A stretch of DNA of 64,000 bases, taken from assembly GCA_009363875.1 (NCBI GenBank), contig CM018683.1, positions 40,198,804 to 40,262,803 of the forward strand, in the 5' to 3' direction. This document shows, piece after piece, positions 1 to 9,037 of the stretch. The stretch's first letter is position 1; each line of letters starts with the position of its first letter. The DNA is from Mikania micrantha (Eukaryota; Streptophyta; Magnoliopsida; Asterales; Asteraceae). A program made the translations under genes and the position numbers. Below the pieces are notes generated by a model that saw nothing but the letters and a program-made list of their open reading frames with translations, ran no database searches and was not told the DNA's origin.

Positions 1-760
1 CCCTGTCACCGTCATACGTTACCGGCCAATGAATCAATACGATCAACATACTAGCCCTACAAGCTAGAGGTTTGTCAAACCTATGGTACCACTATGCTAT
101 CGTCGGTTTAGTCACATCAAACTAACTGGTCAGCGATTTATGAAAGGGACTTACAATGATCAACTTGAATACATGGCGCATGATTGAAATAATATAATGC
201 AGACAGTTCAATAGTAATCAATTGTATTGTGTTCATCAATGTTTTTTGTTCCCATTGTTGTATGTTCTCGTTGTTTTTAACAAAGTTAAATAAGAACTTG
301 TCTTATTACATTATGTTAATTGTTGTGTGAATGATGATTATCATTCCTTTTTGTTCCATATAGTCACCCTGTTGTCTCTAAGATGTGATAAGAACTAGTC
401 TTATTACACTTAGTCGACTCAGGTGGTGGATGATACTTGTTTCATGTTATCTTGTAATATGTGCCGAGTTGTAAGCTAAGTGTTATAAGCACTTGTCTTA
501 TTACACTTAGTTAACTCTGGTGTTGAATGATATTATGAAGCTATATTATCTTCATATCATTCATGTGTTTCGTTGTTCTAATCATGTTCACCTGTGATTA
601 TCTCAATGATTCTTCTTGTAAGAATAACTAAGTGTTGGAAAATATAATCTTACAACAATGTTATTCTATTGTGTTAATGAGTTATGAAGTTATACTAACA
701 TATTCATCCTAGTTATCCCTGTCGTATTATGATCATACGAGCATGCATACAATGATAAAT
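1..760 (-). mobile_element. Gypsy-DE 3' LTR, distal piece (runs off the left edge)
   Basis: This is LTR sequence of the minus-strand element DE. It aligns by eye along its whole length with 42654-43440, part of DE's other LTR. By that alignment about 1.1 kb of this LTR lies left of base 1. Three direct repeats near 291, 386 and 480 each hold an interrupted palindrome of the type AATAAG...CTTATT. The LTR is cut at 760 by Copia-1 and resumes at 9038. No gene is seen in it. Confidence 0.85.
756..760. repeat. Target-site duplication of Copia-1, left copy (TAAAT)
   Basis: TAAAT precedes the Copia-1 5' LTR and recurs at 9038-9042 after its 3' LTR. The uninterrupted site in the sister LTR near 43436 carries TAAAT once, which confirms a 5-bp integration duplication. 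Confidence 0.93.
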
Positions 761-1016
761 TGTTAGTACATATTTGAAATGATTTGCTATTCAAAAGTTG
801 TATTTATTTTGAATTGTAAAGGGTTCGGCTAGGTTTGTCAAGGTTCGTTTGGCCCACGAACCTAGACAGGTTCGGCGAACCTATTTTGTCTAAAGGTTCG
901 GCGAACCTATAACCTTGATAAGGTTCGTCTGTCAAACCTAAAGGTTCGTTTAGCAAACCTTAGGGTTCGGCTCACGAACCTAAGGTTCGCTGGTTCTGTT
1001 ACTATATATAGTTGTT
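761..1016 (+). repeat. Copia-1 5' LTR, truncated after the TATA box
   Basis: This matches the first 256 bases of the 3' LTR at 8548-8803 with one visible difference (TGTTAGTACA against TGTTAGTGCA). Identity stops at 1016, five bases after the TATATATAG box. The last 234 bases of the LTR, including the expected transcript start and U5, are absent. It carries 12 GGTTCG or CGAACC hexamers in about 170 bp. Confidence 0.92.
1003..1011 (+). promoter_or_regulatory. TATA box of Copia-1 LTR (5' copy)
   Basis: TATATATAG lies just downstream of the GGTTCG array. The second copy is at 8790-8798. Its position in a compact LTR fits a U3/R promoter. Confidence 0.6.
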
Positions 1017-1176
1017 CTCACACAGTCAAGACTACTTCTACTGTTAAGCCAATTGTGTTTGTTGAGTCATTAACACATCGGAGGATGATCAAGAAATTTT
1101 TGAAGATGCAATTTCTCAAGATCAAAACGAAGAACAAGATATCACAAATCTTGATCATGGAGTTGGAGTACCGCAA

Positions 1177-2904
1177 GTGCCAGTGTCTAGAGTCCATGTG
1201 AATCACCCTGTGAAGCAGATTATTGGAGATCCATCTGTTGGAGTACAGACGAGAAGGCAAGTTACAAACGTGGAGAGTTTGTACGTTGAGCTGGAGCGAA
1301 ATCATGGGATTCAAGAGTTATGGATGCATTATGCATTCGTTTCTCAGATTGAACCTAAATCTGTAACTGAAGCCCTGCGTGAGCCTGCCTGGGTGGAGGC
1401 CATGCAAGAGGAGCTTAATCAGTTTCAGAAACTTGGAGTATGGCATTTGGTAGATTTACGAAAAGGTGAAAAGAAGATTGGCACCAGGTGGGTGTTGAAG
1501 TGCAAGCGAGACGATAGAGGCGTGATTGTTCGAAACAAGGCTCGTTTGGTTGTCCAAGGGTTCAGACAAATAGAAGGAATTGATTATGACGAGGTTTTTG
1601 CACCTGTGGCGCGGCTTGAAGCGATTAGATTATTTCTATCTTTTGCTGCCCACAAGAAGTTCAAAGTATACCAGTTGGATGTCAAGTCTGCATTCCTTTA
1701 TGGATCATTGAAGGAGACAGTGTATGTTTGTCAGCCACCGAGCTTTGAGGATCCTATCCACCGGGATCAGGTCTATTTCCTTGACAAAGCACTGTACGGT
1801 CTTCATCAAGCTCCTCGAGCTTGGTATGAGACCCTCTCGACTCATCTTATTGAACACGGGTTCAATAGGGGTCAGATAGACAAAACTCTGTTTTATCGGG
1901 AAAAGGGCAAGGACATTCTCCTTGTTCAGATCTATGTGGATGACATCATCTTTGGATCTACCGATGAGCAGATGTGTTTAGAATTTAAGCAGGTTATGAT
2001 TGAGAAGTTTGAGATGAGTGCTATGTCTGACATTAAGTTCTTTTTGGGTTTACAAGTTGATCAGTCTGATGATGGTATTTTTATCCATCAGACCAAATAC
2101 ATTCAAGATGTGCTAAAACGGTTTAGCATGCTTGATTGTAAACCCATTTCCACGCCCATCCAGCCCAATCACGGGATTGAGCCGGATATTAAGGGGGAGA
2201 TAATTGATGCTACATTATATCGTGGAATGATTGGGAGCTTAATGTATTTGACTGCATCTCGACCAGATATTGTATTTGCTACAAGTATCTGTGCTCGATA
2301 TCAATCAAAACCAAAGGTTTCTCATCTGATTGCAGTCAAGAGGATTTTACGTTATCTGAAGGGTACTCCAGACACCGGTCTGTGGTATCCTAAGGATGAT
2401 AATTACTCCTTTCATGCTTACAGTGATTCAGACTATGGAGGATGTAAAACTGACTCCAAATCAACTACTGGAGGTGCTCAATTTTTGGGGGAGAGGTTAG
2501 TATCATGGCAGTGCAAGAAACAGACTTCTGTTGCTACATCTACATGTGAAGCTGAATATGTAGCAGCTGCCAGTTGTTGTTCCCAAGTTTTGTGGATACA
2601 ACAACAGATGCGAGACTATGGACTTAATTTCCTAACTACCCCGATTCATGTCGACAATGAGGCTGCGATTGCGATTACCAAAAATCCAGTGTATCATTCA
2701 CGTTCAAAACATATTGATATTCGGTTTCATTTCATACGAGACTGTTATGAAAAGAAACTGATTGATGTTGTGAAGATACACACAAACGAGCAAAGGGCAG
2801 ACCTTCTCACCAAAGCATTTGATAAACAACGTTTTGAGTACTTACTCAAATTAAATGGAATCAGGGTTATGGGTGAGGTAATCAAGACTCAAATTCCTTC
2901 ATAA
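1177..2904 (+). CDS. Copia-1 pol remnant: reverse transcriptase plus RNase H (575 aa)
   Basis: This is the C-terminal half of a Ty1/Copia polyprotein, which copies element RNA into cDNA and degrades the RNA strand in cytoplasmic particles. RT starts near residue 70 (WVEAMQEEL) and carries the catalytic pair D255-D256 in YVDDIIFGS. RNase H has D417 (YSDSDYGG), E458 (CEAEY) and D493 (VDNEAA). The frame is unbroken to TAA at 2902-2904. Upstream the same frame stays open to about 1066 without an ATG, so the listed methionine is only the first available start; the natural protein was a longer polyprotein. Protease and integrase are missing. Copia-2 at 61000-62790 encodes a close relative with stops. 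Confidence 0.9.
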   Translation: MPVSRVHVNHPVKQIIGDPSVGVQTRRQVTNVESLYVELERNHGIQELWMHYAFVSQIEPKSVTEALREPAWVEAMQEELNQFQKLGVWHLVDLRKGEKKIGTRWVLKCKRDDRGVIVRNKARLVVQGFRQIEGIDYDEVFAPVARLEAIRLFLSFAAHKKFKVYQLDVKSAFLYGSLKETVYVCQPPSFEDPIHRDQVYFLDKALYGLHQAPRAWYETLSTHLIEHGFNRGQIDKTLFYREKGKDILLVQIYVDDIIFGSTDEQMCLEFKQVMIEKFEMSAMSDIKFFLGLQVDQSDDGIFIHQTKYIQDVLKRFSMLDCKPISTPIQPNHGIEPDIKGEIIDATLYRGMIGSLMYLTASRPDIVFATSICARYQSKPKVSHLIAVKRILRYLKGTPDTGLWYPKDDNYSFHAYSDSDYGGCKTDSKSTTGGAQFLGERLVSWQCKKQTSVATSTCEAEYVAAASCCSQVLWIQQQMRDYGLNFLTTPIHVDNEAAIAITKNPVYHSRSKHIDIRFHFIRDCYEKKLIDVVKIHTNEQRADLLTKAFDKQRFEYLLKLNGIRVMGEVIKTQIPS

Positions 2905-2954
2905 TCAAATTTATTGAAATAACATCAGATTTTTATTCATTTTTTTGTGTTTTA

Positions 2955-2969
2955 GTTTTTAGGGGGAGA
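2955..2969 (+). other. Internal polypurine-tract-like motif after pol
   Basis: TTTTTAGGGGGAGAA lies about 50 bp after the pol stop, in the position of a 3' PPT in elements without an accessory ORF. Copia-2 has a similar motif (TTTTTAGAGGGAGAAAA) near 62849. The genuine terminal PPT is 5.6 kb further on at 8534-8547. Confidence 0.5.
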
Positions 2970-3386
2970 ATAGTTTTAGAAAATACAAAAACATTAAAAA
3001 ATCAAAAACACAAAAACAAGAAAAAAAATTAAAAATCTGAGAAATTGATTTGTTTATGTGAGAAATGATAGTACATTATTTACATTTGGAAATATATCTG
3101 TTTGTATTATTAAAATTTATAAAATAATTACAAGTACTATAAATGATGTGTTGATAGGTTTATAACTTAGTAAAGATAAGTTTGAATAAATTTTTGATAA
3201 TGTTTTATAAGAAACAAATGCTTAGAATGCAGTACTTAGTTTTGTCCTAAAAGAGTGGTAATTTTCTGACAAAATGTTTCTTGAACATAAAGTAAAATTT
3301 CTAGTTGATCATGTCTTTAATTTTTTTAATAAAGAAATTCTGATTTGATTTTTTCTTTTATTTTAGTTTAAAGCTGATACATTCTT

Positions 3387-3578
3387 TGTGTATACTTACG
3401 TATCGACCTGATTGTGTTAGCTTTAGACAATTCAAATTTGTTTTTCTTGGTTTTGTTTAAGATTTGGACAATCTATGTGTATATGTGAATATCGAACTGA
3501 TTGTTAAATCTTAAACTTAAATTATTGTTTAGTTCATTTTCTGGATCATTTGAGTATACGTAAGTATCAACCTTGATT
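3387..3578 (+). repeat. Triplicated 27-bp motif in the Copia-1 spacer
   Basis: Three degenerate copies begin near 3387, 3477 and 3552. All follow the pattern G-G-TATA-(C/T)-(G/T)-TAA/ACG-TATC-AAC-TGATT; the copies include TATACTTACGTATCGACC and TATACGTAAGTATCAACC. The same three copies, with the same order and spacing, occur in Copia-2 at about 63257-63450. Confidence 0.6.
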
Positions 3579-4115
3579 CCATGATCTTGAACAAATTCAA
3601 ATTGTTTTTCTATTTGTTATTTTCAAAAAGAAATTCTGCTTTATTTTTGCATGATCAGACTAGGTATAATTGATATTATAAGTTTGAGAACATTTATGTT
3701 TGAATAATTATTCACAAATTGGGGATGTGTTCAAGTAATTGGATTATTATAAAATGTTTGATAATTTTGTTTAAACTGATTTCTTTACTAAGTAATTAAA
3801 TTTAAAAGGAGAAATATATTAACAATCATTATAGGCTTGTAATTTACAAATAATTGTTATATAATATAAACAGATATGTTGAAAATTGTAATATAATATG
3901 ATCTCATGTCTGAATCTTTCTCAAACAAAAAGATTTTTTTAGTTAATTTGTTAGATTGCATTTTAATTGTTTTAAAATTTTTTAAAAAAAATTCAAAAAG
4001 ATTTTATTTTTAAAAAATCTGATGTTAAATTGATAATGTTTGATTATTTGTTTGACTTTGGAACAATTAAATATGAATTTTGTCTTGGATTTTAAAAGAA
4101 AAATCATGTTTTGAG

Positions 4116-4340
4116 AAGGTTCGTTGAATAGTTCGTTAGTAAGGTTCGCTGATATAGTTCGTTGGTAAGGTTCGTTGAATAGTTCGTTGGTAAGATTCAC
4201 TGAGATGGTTCGTTGATAAGGTTCGTGATGATAGTTCGTGAGTTAGGGTTCGTGGAGATAGTTCGCAAGATGGTTCGTCAAGATGGTTCGCTGGAAAGGT
4301 TCGTGACATATAAATACAGGGTTCGTGAAAATAGTTCGTC
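4116..4340 (+). promoter_or_regulatory. Putative internal promoter: GTTCG array plus TATA box
   Basis: About 14 copies of GTTCG, mostly as GGTTCG or AGTTCG followed by a short variable spacer, precede TATAAATA at 4309-4316. Two more copies follow the box. The LTR has the same order: an array of the same hexamer and then a TATA box. The accessory ORF starts 668 bp after the box. The arrangement is visible in the sequence; promoter function is inferred. Copia-2 shows the beginning of the same array at the right window edge (GGTTCGC at 63994). Confidence 0.55.
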
Positions 4341-4680
4341 ACTTTCATATTGATCACAGACGACGAACCCTTGAAGGATTTTTTTCGATTTTTGATTTTG
4401 GACCTTCCAGAGTTTTTGATTGTTACCAATAGATTCAGAATCATTTCGTGAACATTTCTAGGTAGAAATTTTGAGATTTGACCGAGTAATTTGAGAGATC
4501 TGAGAGTTTTTAGATTTTTTAATTTTGGATCTGTAATTTGAATTTAATATGGTTAAAATCTAAAAATTGGATAAACCATCTTTATTAAAGTTGTTCATCG
4601 ATAAGTTTCGAACCTAGGTGTATGAGTTGTTTTACATCAGATTAAATTTTTTATTCAAGTGTTGAATCTGGGATGATGAA

Positions 4681-4900
4681 CAGGTTCGTTGAACGAACCT
4701 TAGGTTCGCCGAACCTTGAGGGTTCTTTGGATTTGTATAGGTTCGTGGCGAACCTTTGATTTTTGAAAAGCAACGAATCTTTTGGACAAGGTTCGTTCAT
4801 TTAAAAGGTTCGTTCAGTATAAGGTTCGGTCATTGTAGGGTTCGTCTAGAAGTAGGGTTCGTCTAGCAGTAAGGTTCGTCTAAGAAGGATAGGTTCGCTG
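4681..4900 (+). repeat. Second GGTTCG/CGAACC array in the leader of the accessory ORF
   Basis: About a dozen GGTTCG or CGAACC hexamers lie here, several as facing pairs such as GGTTCGCCGAACC. They end about 84 bp before the ATG at 4984. This resembles the LTR array rather than coding sequence. Confidence 0.7.
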
Positions 4901-4983
4901 TCTTTTACTTAGAAATTTTTTTCTTATTTTGTTAATTTTACTTAATTTTTTGTTTCTAATTTCTTTTATTTCTATTTGTAGAA

Positions 4984-6375
4984 ATGGCAAACTTAGTTTT
5001 CGGAGACAAACACAATATCTGTGCACACTTGGATCCGACAACCAAGAATGGTCAAGAGTTTCGACCGATGATCGAGTTTCTCAGAAGATCAAGGGTTTAT
5101 CATGCTATCTCAAGTTCAGTTCAGATATATAGATCTCATATTCAGAGCTTTTGGGGATCAGCTCGGATAATTTCTGTTGATGATGTATATACTATAGATG
5201 CGAATGTGCTTGGACAAGCAATTCGTATAACTGAGGCTGATATTAGGAGGGTATTACATTTTGGAGGTGAACCAGATGGTGTAACTCTTATTCCTGAGAG
5301 TTGCATCAAAGGTTGTTTTCTACGTATTAGATACTTTGGAGCTTATAACTCCATTTCAGTCAAGAAGGGAAAACTACCTCTGCAATACAAGTTTCTAGCA
5401 CATGTGTTGTTGCATTGCCTTAGCATGAGGAAAGGCACATTTGATGAGTTAAGAGATTTGATGCGATCTGCCATGGTTGCTCTTATATTGAACAAACCGT
5501 TCAATTTCTCAGGCATGATCTTTAGGTATATGTGTGACAACATCACAAAGGCTAAGGATAGGTTTTACATGTATCCTAGATTTGTGCAAATGTTGATTGA
5601 TGAGAGGTTTCCTGAAGGTCAATTACCCAGGGAAGTTGGAGATTTATTGAAGATTAAACACATGACGGATTCCAGTTTGGGTCAAGTCAGAGTATATCAA
5701 AGGACTGGGGATGCTGTACAAGAGAAAGATTTGATTGCTCATTGTGCCAGGGCAAATTATGTTGCTCCTGAGGGTGATGCATGGAGACATGATGATTCAG
5801 AATCAGATACTGAAGATGTTGCAGCTGATGATCATCAATCACCACCTCCACCTCCTCCAAGGCAACAACCAAAGAAGAAGACTACTGGTCAATCTTCTCA
5901 ATCTACTTCTCAAGTCAAATCATCACAAGAACAAAGTTCTCAAGAACCTCTGGAAGTTGATGTATCTGGGATGCAGACAGAGACTGTTGCTGTTGATGAT
6001 GATCAAAGTGAATCTTCTGACACAGAGTCAGAATATGAGATGGTTCAGGAAGGAAATCAGATGGTGAAGAGACGGAAAAGAAAATTTGTTGAAAAGGATG
6101 CTGAGGAGAAGGAAGAGAAAGAAGATCCTATTTTTGTACCAGATGAACCTGAATCTTCTAAACCAAAGAAGATTAAAAGAATGGCCAAGAGAGGGCCTTA
6201 TGAGAAGATAAAGACAAAGACTGATAAGACCATTGTGTCTTCACATGTGATTGTCTCTTCAGTTCCTGCTTTTGTTTCTCCTGTTGTTACTTCAGTTTCT
6301 ATGATTACTACTCATGTGTCTACTGTACAAACTCCTGAGTTTGTACATGTAGCTTCTTTCACATCATCTTTTTAG
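4984..6375 (+). CDS. Copia-1 accessory ORF, N-terminal part (463 aa)
   Basis: This frame lies downstream of pol on the same strand, the place where Sirevirus-type elements carry a so-called env-like ORF. I do not know its function. Residues 1-230 look like a globular domain (starts MANLVFGDKHN, with WGSAR near 57 and HVLLHCLSMRKG near 138). I recognise this type of domain from unannotated retroelement proteins in composite-family genomes. Residues 270-400 are low complexity: a proline run, Ser/Gln-rich and acidic stretches, then a Lys/Arg-rich patch that could be a nuclear signal. I see no signal peptide or membrane segment, so a true envelope role is doubtful. The frame ends at TAG 6373-6375 next to a T5 run; a one-base shift there returns to the frame that continues to 8516. 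The start follows the GTTCG leader. Confidence 0.7.
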   Translation: MANLVFGDKHNICAHLDPTTKNGQEFRPMIEFLRRSRVYHAISSSVQIYRSHIQSFWGSARIISVDDVYTIDANVLGQAIRITEADIRRVLHFGGEPDGVTLIPESCIKGCFLRIRYFGAYNSISVKKGKLPLQYKFLAHVLLHCLSMRKGTFDELRDLMRSAMVALILNKPFNFSGMIFRYMCDNITKAKDRFYMYPRFVQMLIDERFPEGQLPREVGDLLKIKHMTDSSLGQVRVYQRTGDAVQEKDLIAHCARANYVAPEGDAWRHDDSESDTEDVAADDHQSPPPPPPRQQPKKKTTGQSSQSTSQVKSSQEQSSQEPLEVDVSGMQTETVAVDDDQSESSDTESEYEMVQEGNQMVKRRKRKFVEKDAEEKEEKEDPIFVPDEPESSKPKKIKRMAKRGPYEKIKTKTDKTIVSSHVIVSSVPAFVSPVVTSVSMITTHVSTVQTPEFVHVASFTSSF

Positions 6376-8516
6376 AGACCACTACTGTATCTACTTCAGT
6401 GCCAGAGACTTCTATTCCTCAGGATTCAATTCCTAGAGATGACTTATTTTCAGGGCTTGATGATCTGGGTGATATTAATTTTACTGTGAATTATGATGAT
6501 ACAGATCTTAAAAGAAGATTGTCTATGCTTTCAAAGGAATTTGAAGAATACAAGAAAGAAAAAGAAAAGTTTGTTGCTGATAAACCATCTTCTTCTAGTT
6601 CTGGGCTAAATGAGTTAAAAACTCAAATGGATTTGATGATGAAGTGGAAAGAATAAGAGGTTGCTGAGAAGAAAGTGATGAAAGAAAAAATTTCTGAGTT
6701 GGAGTTTTTGGTCAAGCTACAATTTGAAGATATTATTGATCTGAAGAATGAAAACACTGATTTAAGATTCAAGATCAAAGAGTTGGAATCAAAAGTTATA
6801 AAGTCTGAAGCATCTAGCTCAAAAGTTGATCAAGTGATTGTTGATATTGATGCAGAAGAGGAAAAGGTTGTGAAGGACGAGAAGGTAGAAGAAGAAGAAG
6901 AGGATGAAGAAGAGGTTGATTATGGAGATACTGATGTTGATGAACATCCAGATGATTTTGATTATCATGGTGATGATGAGACTGGTGGTGATGGTGCTAG
7001 TGGTGTTGAGAGTGGTGCTGTTAGTTTGAATTCTGTGACTGGAGCCATTGTGGTTTATACTCCTTCTATACTGGCTGCTGATGCTGTTCCTTTGACTTCT
7101 GTATCTTCTGATAGAGCTAGGGATTGTACTGAAGTTGAATTTGAAGACTTAGATGAAATAGAACATCCCATGGCTATTCTTGATTATTCTCTGCCTACTT
7201 TTCTTGATTTATTTAAAATGCATTCTGATATAGATTTGCAGAGAAACATTGTTGAAATTCAAGTGAATCAAGAAATAGAAGAAGGAGAAATTATTGAAGA
7301 TTATTCTGTTCAAGATTTTCAAGAGTTTATAGAAGATGATGATGATTTGATTTTTGATTTTGAACAAGATGAAGATGATGATGTTTCTGATTATGATAAT
7401 GATATTATTGATGAAGAGTTGCTGAATTTGAATACTTTAAAGAAAATTTTTGAAGTTGGAAGTATGTCAAGCACAACTTTGAATCCAGTTAAAGTAAAGA
7501 CAAACATGGATTTATGGAATGAGGTTCAAGATGAAACAAAATATATCATTGATCACTTGCATTCTTTCAAGATTATGAGGGAAGTGTATGAAGATAAAGA
7601 TCCAGACAACCTAACTAAACAATCTACAAAGTTTAAGATTGGATCTAAATCCAAGATGATTGGAAGGATTATTAGTTATGGTTATTTTCATTACATTTCT
7701 GGAAGTTTGTCTGATAAGGGTTGTTATGTAGTAAAACGGGTTGATGGATGTCAATACTTTGGAAAGGCTACTGATTTGATGAGTCTACCAGCGTTTGAAT
7801 GTAAAAATCTTTCAAGATTAAGAATGATAAAGCCTATTCAGACTCGACATAATGAAATTTTTGAAAATTTGTTAAAGAAAGAAGGTCGTTTTGGATGGAG
7901 TTTGTTATCTCCCCAGTTCAGGGAAAGATTCAAAGATTATGTGAAGCCCAAAGTTTATAAAAGACCAAGACTCAGAAAAGTTGAACAAGATTGGAATCCA
8001 TATTTCAAGTTTTGGTTTTATGATGAAAGAACTTCAGAAGGCATTATTGTGTTGAAACAGGATGAAAACTGGAGGGTGATACGAATGCTTGATCCTATAT
8101 GGATTGTGAATTGTTCGAGAGATGATATTATTTTGTTGAATTCATCTCAGATATATGCTGAAGATGGATATCATGATGTGGGAGTAAGTTTTAAAGACAT
8201 GGCAATTCAATATCAAACCATTGCACAAATGTGTTTTACTTTGGGAATACATTCTGGTTGCAATTGGAATGATGTGAATTATCTTTATACTGAGTTGATG
8301 CAAGTGCAAAAGGAGAGAGATGCTAGAGATTATAGATTGGAAGTAGAAAGACTTGCAAAGATACCACGTTCGGTGGTGATACGAGCGGTGGATAATGTGG
8401 TTGCTGAAGTTGGTGAATCGAGTGGATTAAAAGACAAAGTTGAAGAAACCATTGAAGATAAAGTTGAAGAATCAATTGAAGATAAAGTTGAAGAAATAAC
8501 TGAAGTCAAAGATTGA
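6376..8516 (+). pseudogene. Copia-1 accessory ORF, C-terminal part (frameshifted, one in-frame stop)
   Basis: This continues the protein begun at 4984. It enters frame by a one-base shift at about 6372, runs open to TAA at 6654-6656, and continues in the same frame from 6657 to 8516. The intact ancestor would have been near 1,180 codons. The part around 6500-6830 is charged and heptad-like, probably coiled coil. Next comes a very acidic stretch rich in Asp and Glu (6840-7440). A basic globular region then follows at about 7490-8340, with aromatic residues at WNPYFKFWFYDER. The C-terminus carries three imperfect copies of IEDKVEE. I know no family for the second domain. The frame ends 17 bp before the polypurine tract. 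Confidence 0.65.
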
Positions 8517-8533
8517 AGATTTTGATAGCAAAC

Positions 8534-8547
8534 ATTTAGGGGGAGTT
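8534..8547 (+). other. Copia-1 polypurine tract
   Basis: The purine run TTTAGGGGGAGTT directly abuts the 3' LTR start TGTTAG at 8548, where plus-strand cDNA synthesis is primed. Confidence 0.8.
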
Positions 8548-9037
8548 TGTTAGTGCATATTTGAAATGATTTGCTATTCAAAAGTTGTATTTATTTTGAA
8601 TTGTAAAGGGTTCGGCTAGGTTTGTCAAGGTTCGTTTGGCCCACGAACCTAGACAGGTTCGGCGAACCTATTTTGTCTAAAGGTTCGGCGAACCTATAAC
8701 CTTGATAAGGTTCGTCTGTCAAACCTAAAGGTTCGTTTAGCAAACCTTAGGGTTCGGCTCACGAACCTAAGGTTCGCTGGTTCTGTTACTATATATAGTT
8801 GTTTTGTTTGTTATTTCAGTAGACTTTTGCTGAGTGCTTTTAGAGATCTGCTGAAATTCTCTGTGTGAGAAGTTTGTTAGTTTTGAGTGATCTTGTAATC
8901 ATTTGTTGATAATACAAGAAGTTTTTATTGAATTGCTTGTGTTCTTGAGTTTTATACATATCAACTATGGATTCCGCACGTAGTAGATAGTTAGTAGAGC
9001 TTGTATTTAGATCCTGAACGGTTTCACCAAACCAACA
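8548..9037 (+). repeat. Copia-1 3' LTR, complete (490 bp)
   Basis: It begins TGTTAG and ends CCAACA. The array at 8608-8780 holds 12 GGTTCG/CGAACC hexamers, including GGTTCGGCGAACC twice. The TATA box is at 8790-8798. The region after it (from about 8800) is present only here because the 5' LTR is truncated. Confidence 0.93.

Larger units (their letters stand above)
2905..4983 (+). other. AT-rich spacer between pol and the accessory ORF
   Basis: About 2.1 kb without a credible coding frame. Just after the pol stop lies TTTTTAGGGGGAGAA (2955-2969), which resembles a polypurine tract. A motif of about 27 bases occurs three times at 3387-3578. GTTCG arrays occupy 4116-4340 and 4681-4900, with a TATA box at 4309-4316. 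The first 1.2 kb matches 62791-64000 in Copia-2, so the spacer is an old, retained part of this family. Confidence 0.75.
761..9037 (+). mobile_element. Copia-1: SIRE-like Ty1/Copia retrotransposon with internal deletion and accessory ORF
   Basis: The element begins TGTTAG and ends CCAACA, is flanked by TAAAT duplications and measures 8277 bp. In order it holds a truncated 5' LTR (761-1016), an RT-RNase H remnant, a 2.1-kb AT-rich spacer, a large accessory reading frame after pol, a polypurine tract and a 490-bp 3' LTR (8548-9037). The rest of the 5' LTR, the primer site, gag, protease and integrase are missing, so it cannot move alone. The RNase H style and an ORF after pol fit the SIRE lineage, but the LTRs are much shorter than classical Sirevirus LTRs. 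The retained 256 bp of the 5' LTR differ from the 3' LTR at one base by eye, which implies a recent insertion. Confidence 0.9.

Noticed and set aside
4984..8516. Calling the accessory ORF a viral envelope gene
   Set aside because: No signal peptide, membrane anchor or fusion-like segment is visible; only its position matches.
8608..8780. Reading the GGTTCG arrays as Pol III B boxes or tRNA fragments
   Set aside because: GGTTCG resembles the start of a B box, but the following ANNCC is usually missing, no A box or cloverleaf is seen, and a TATA box lies beside the array.
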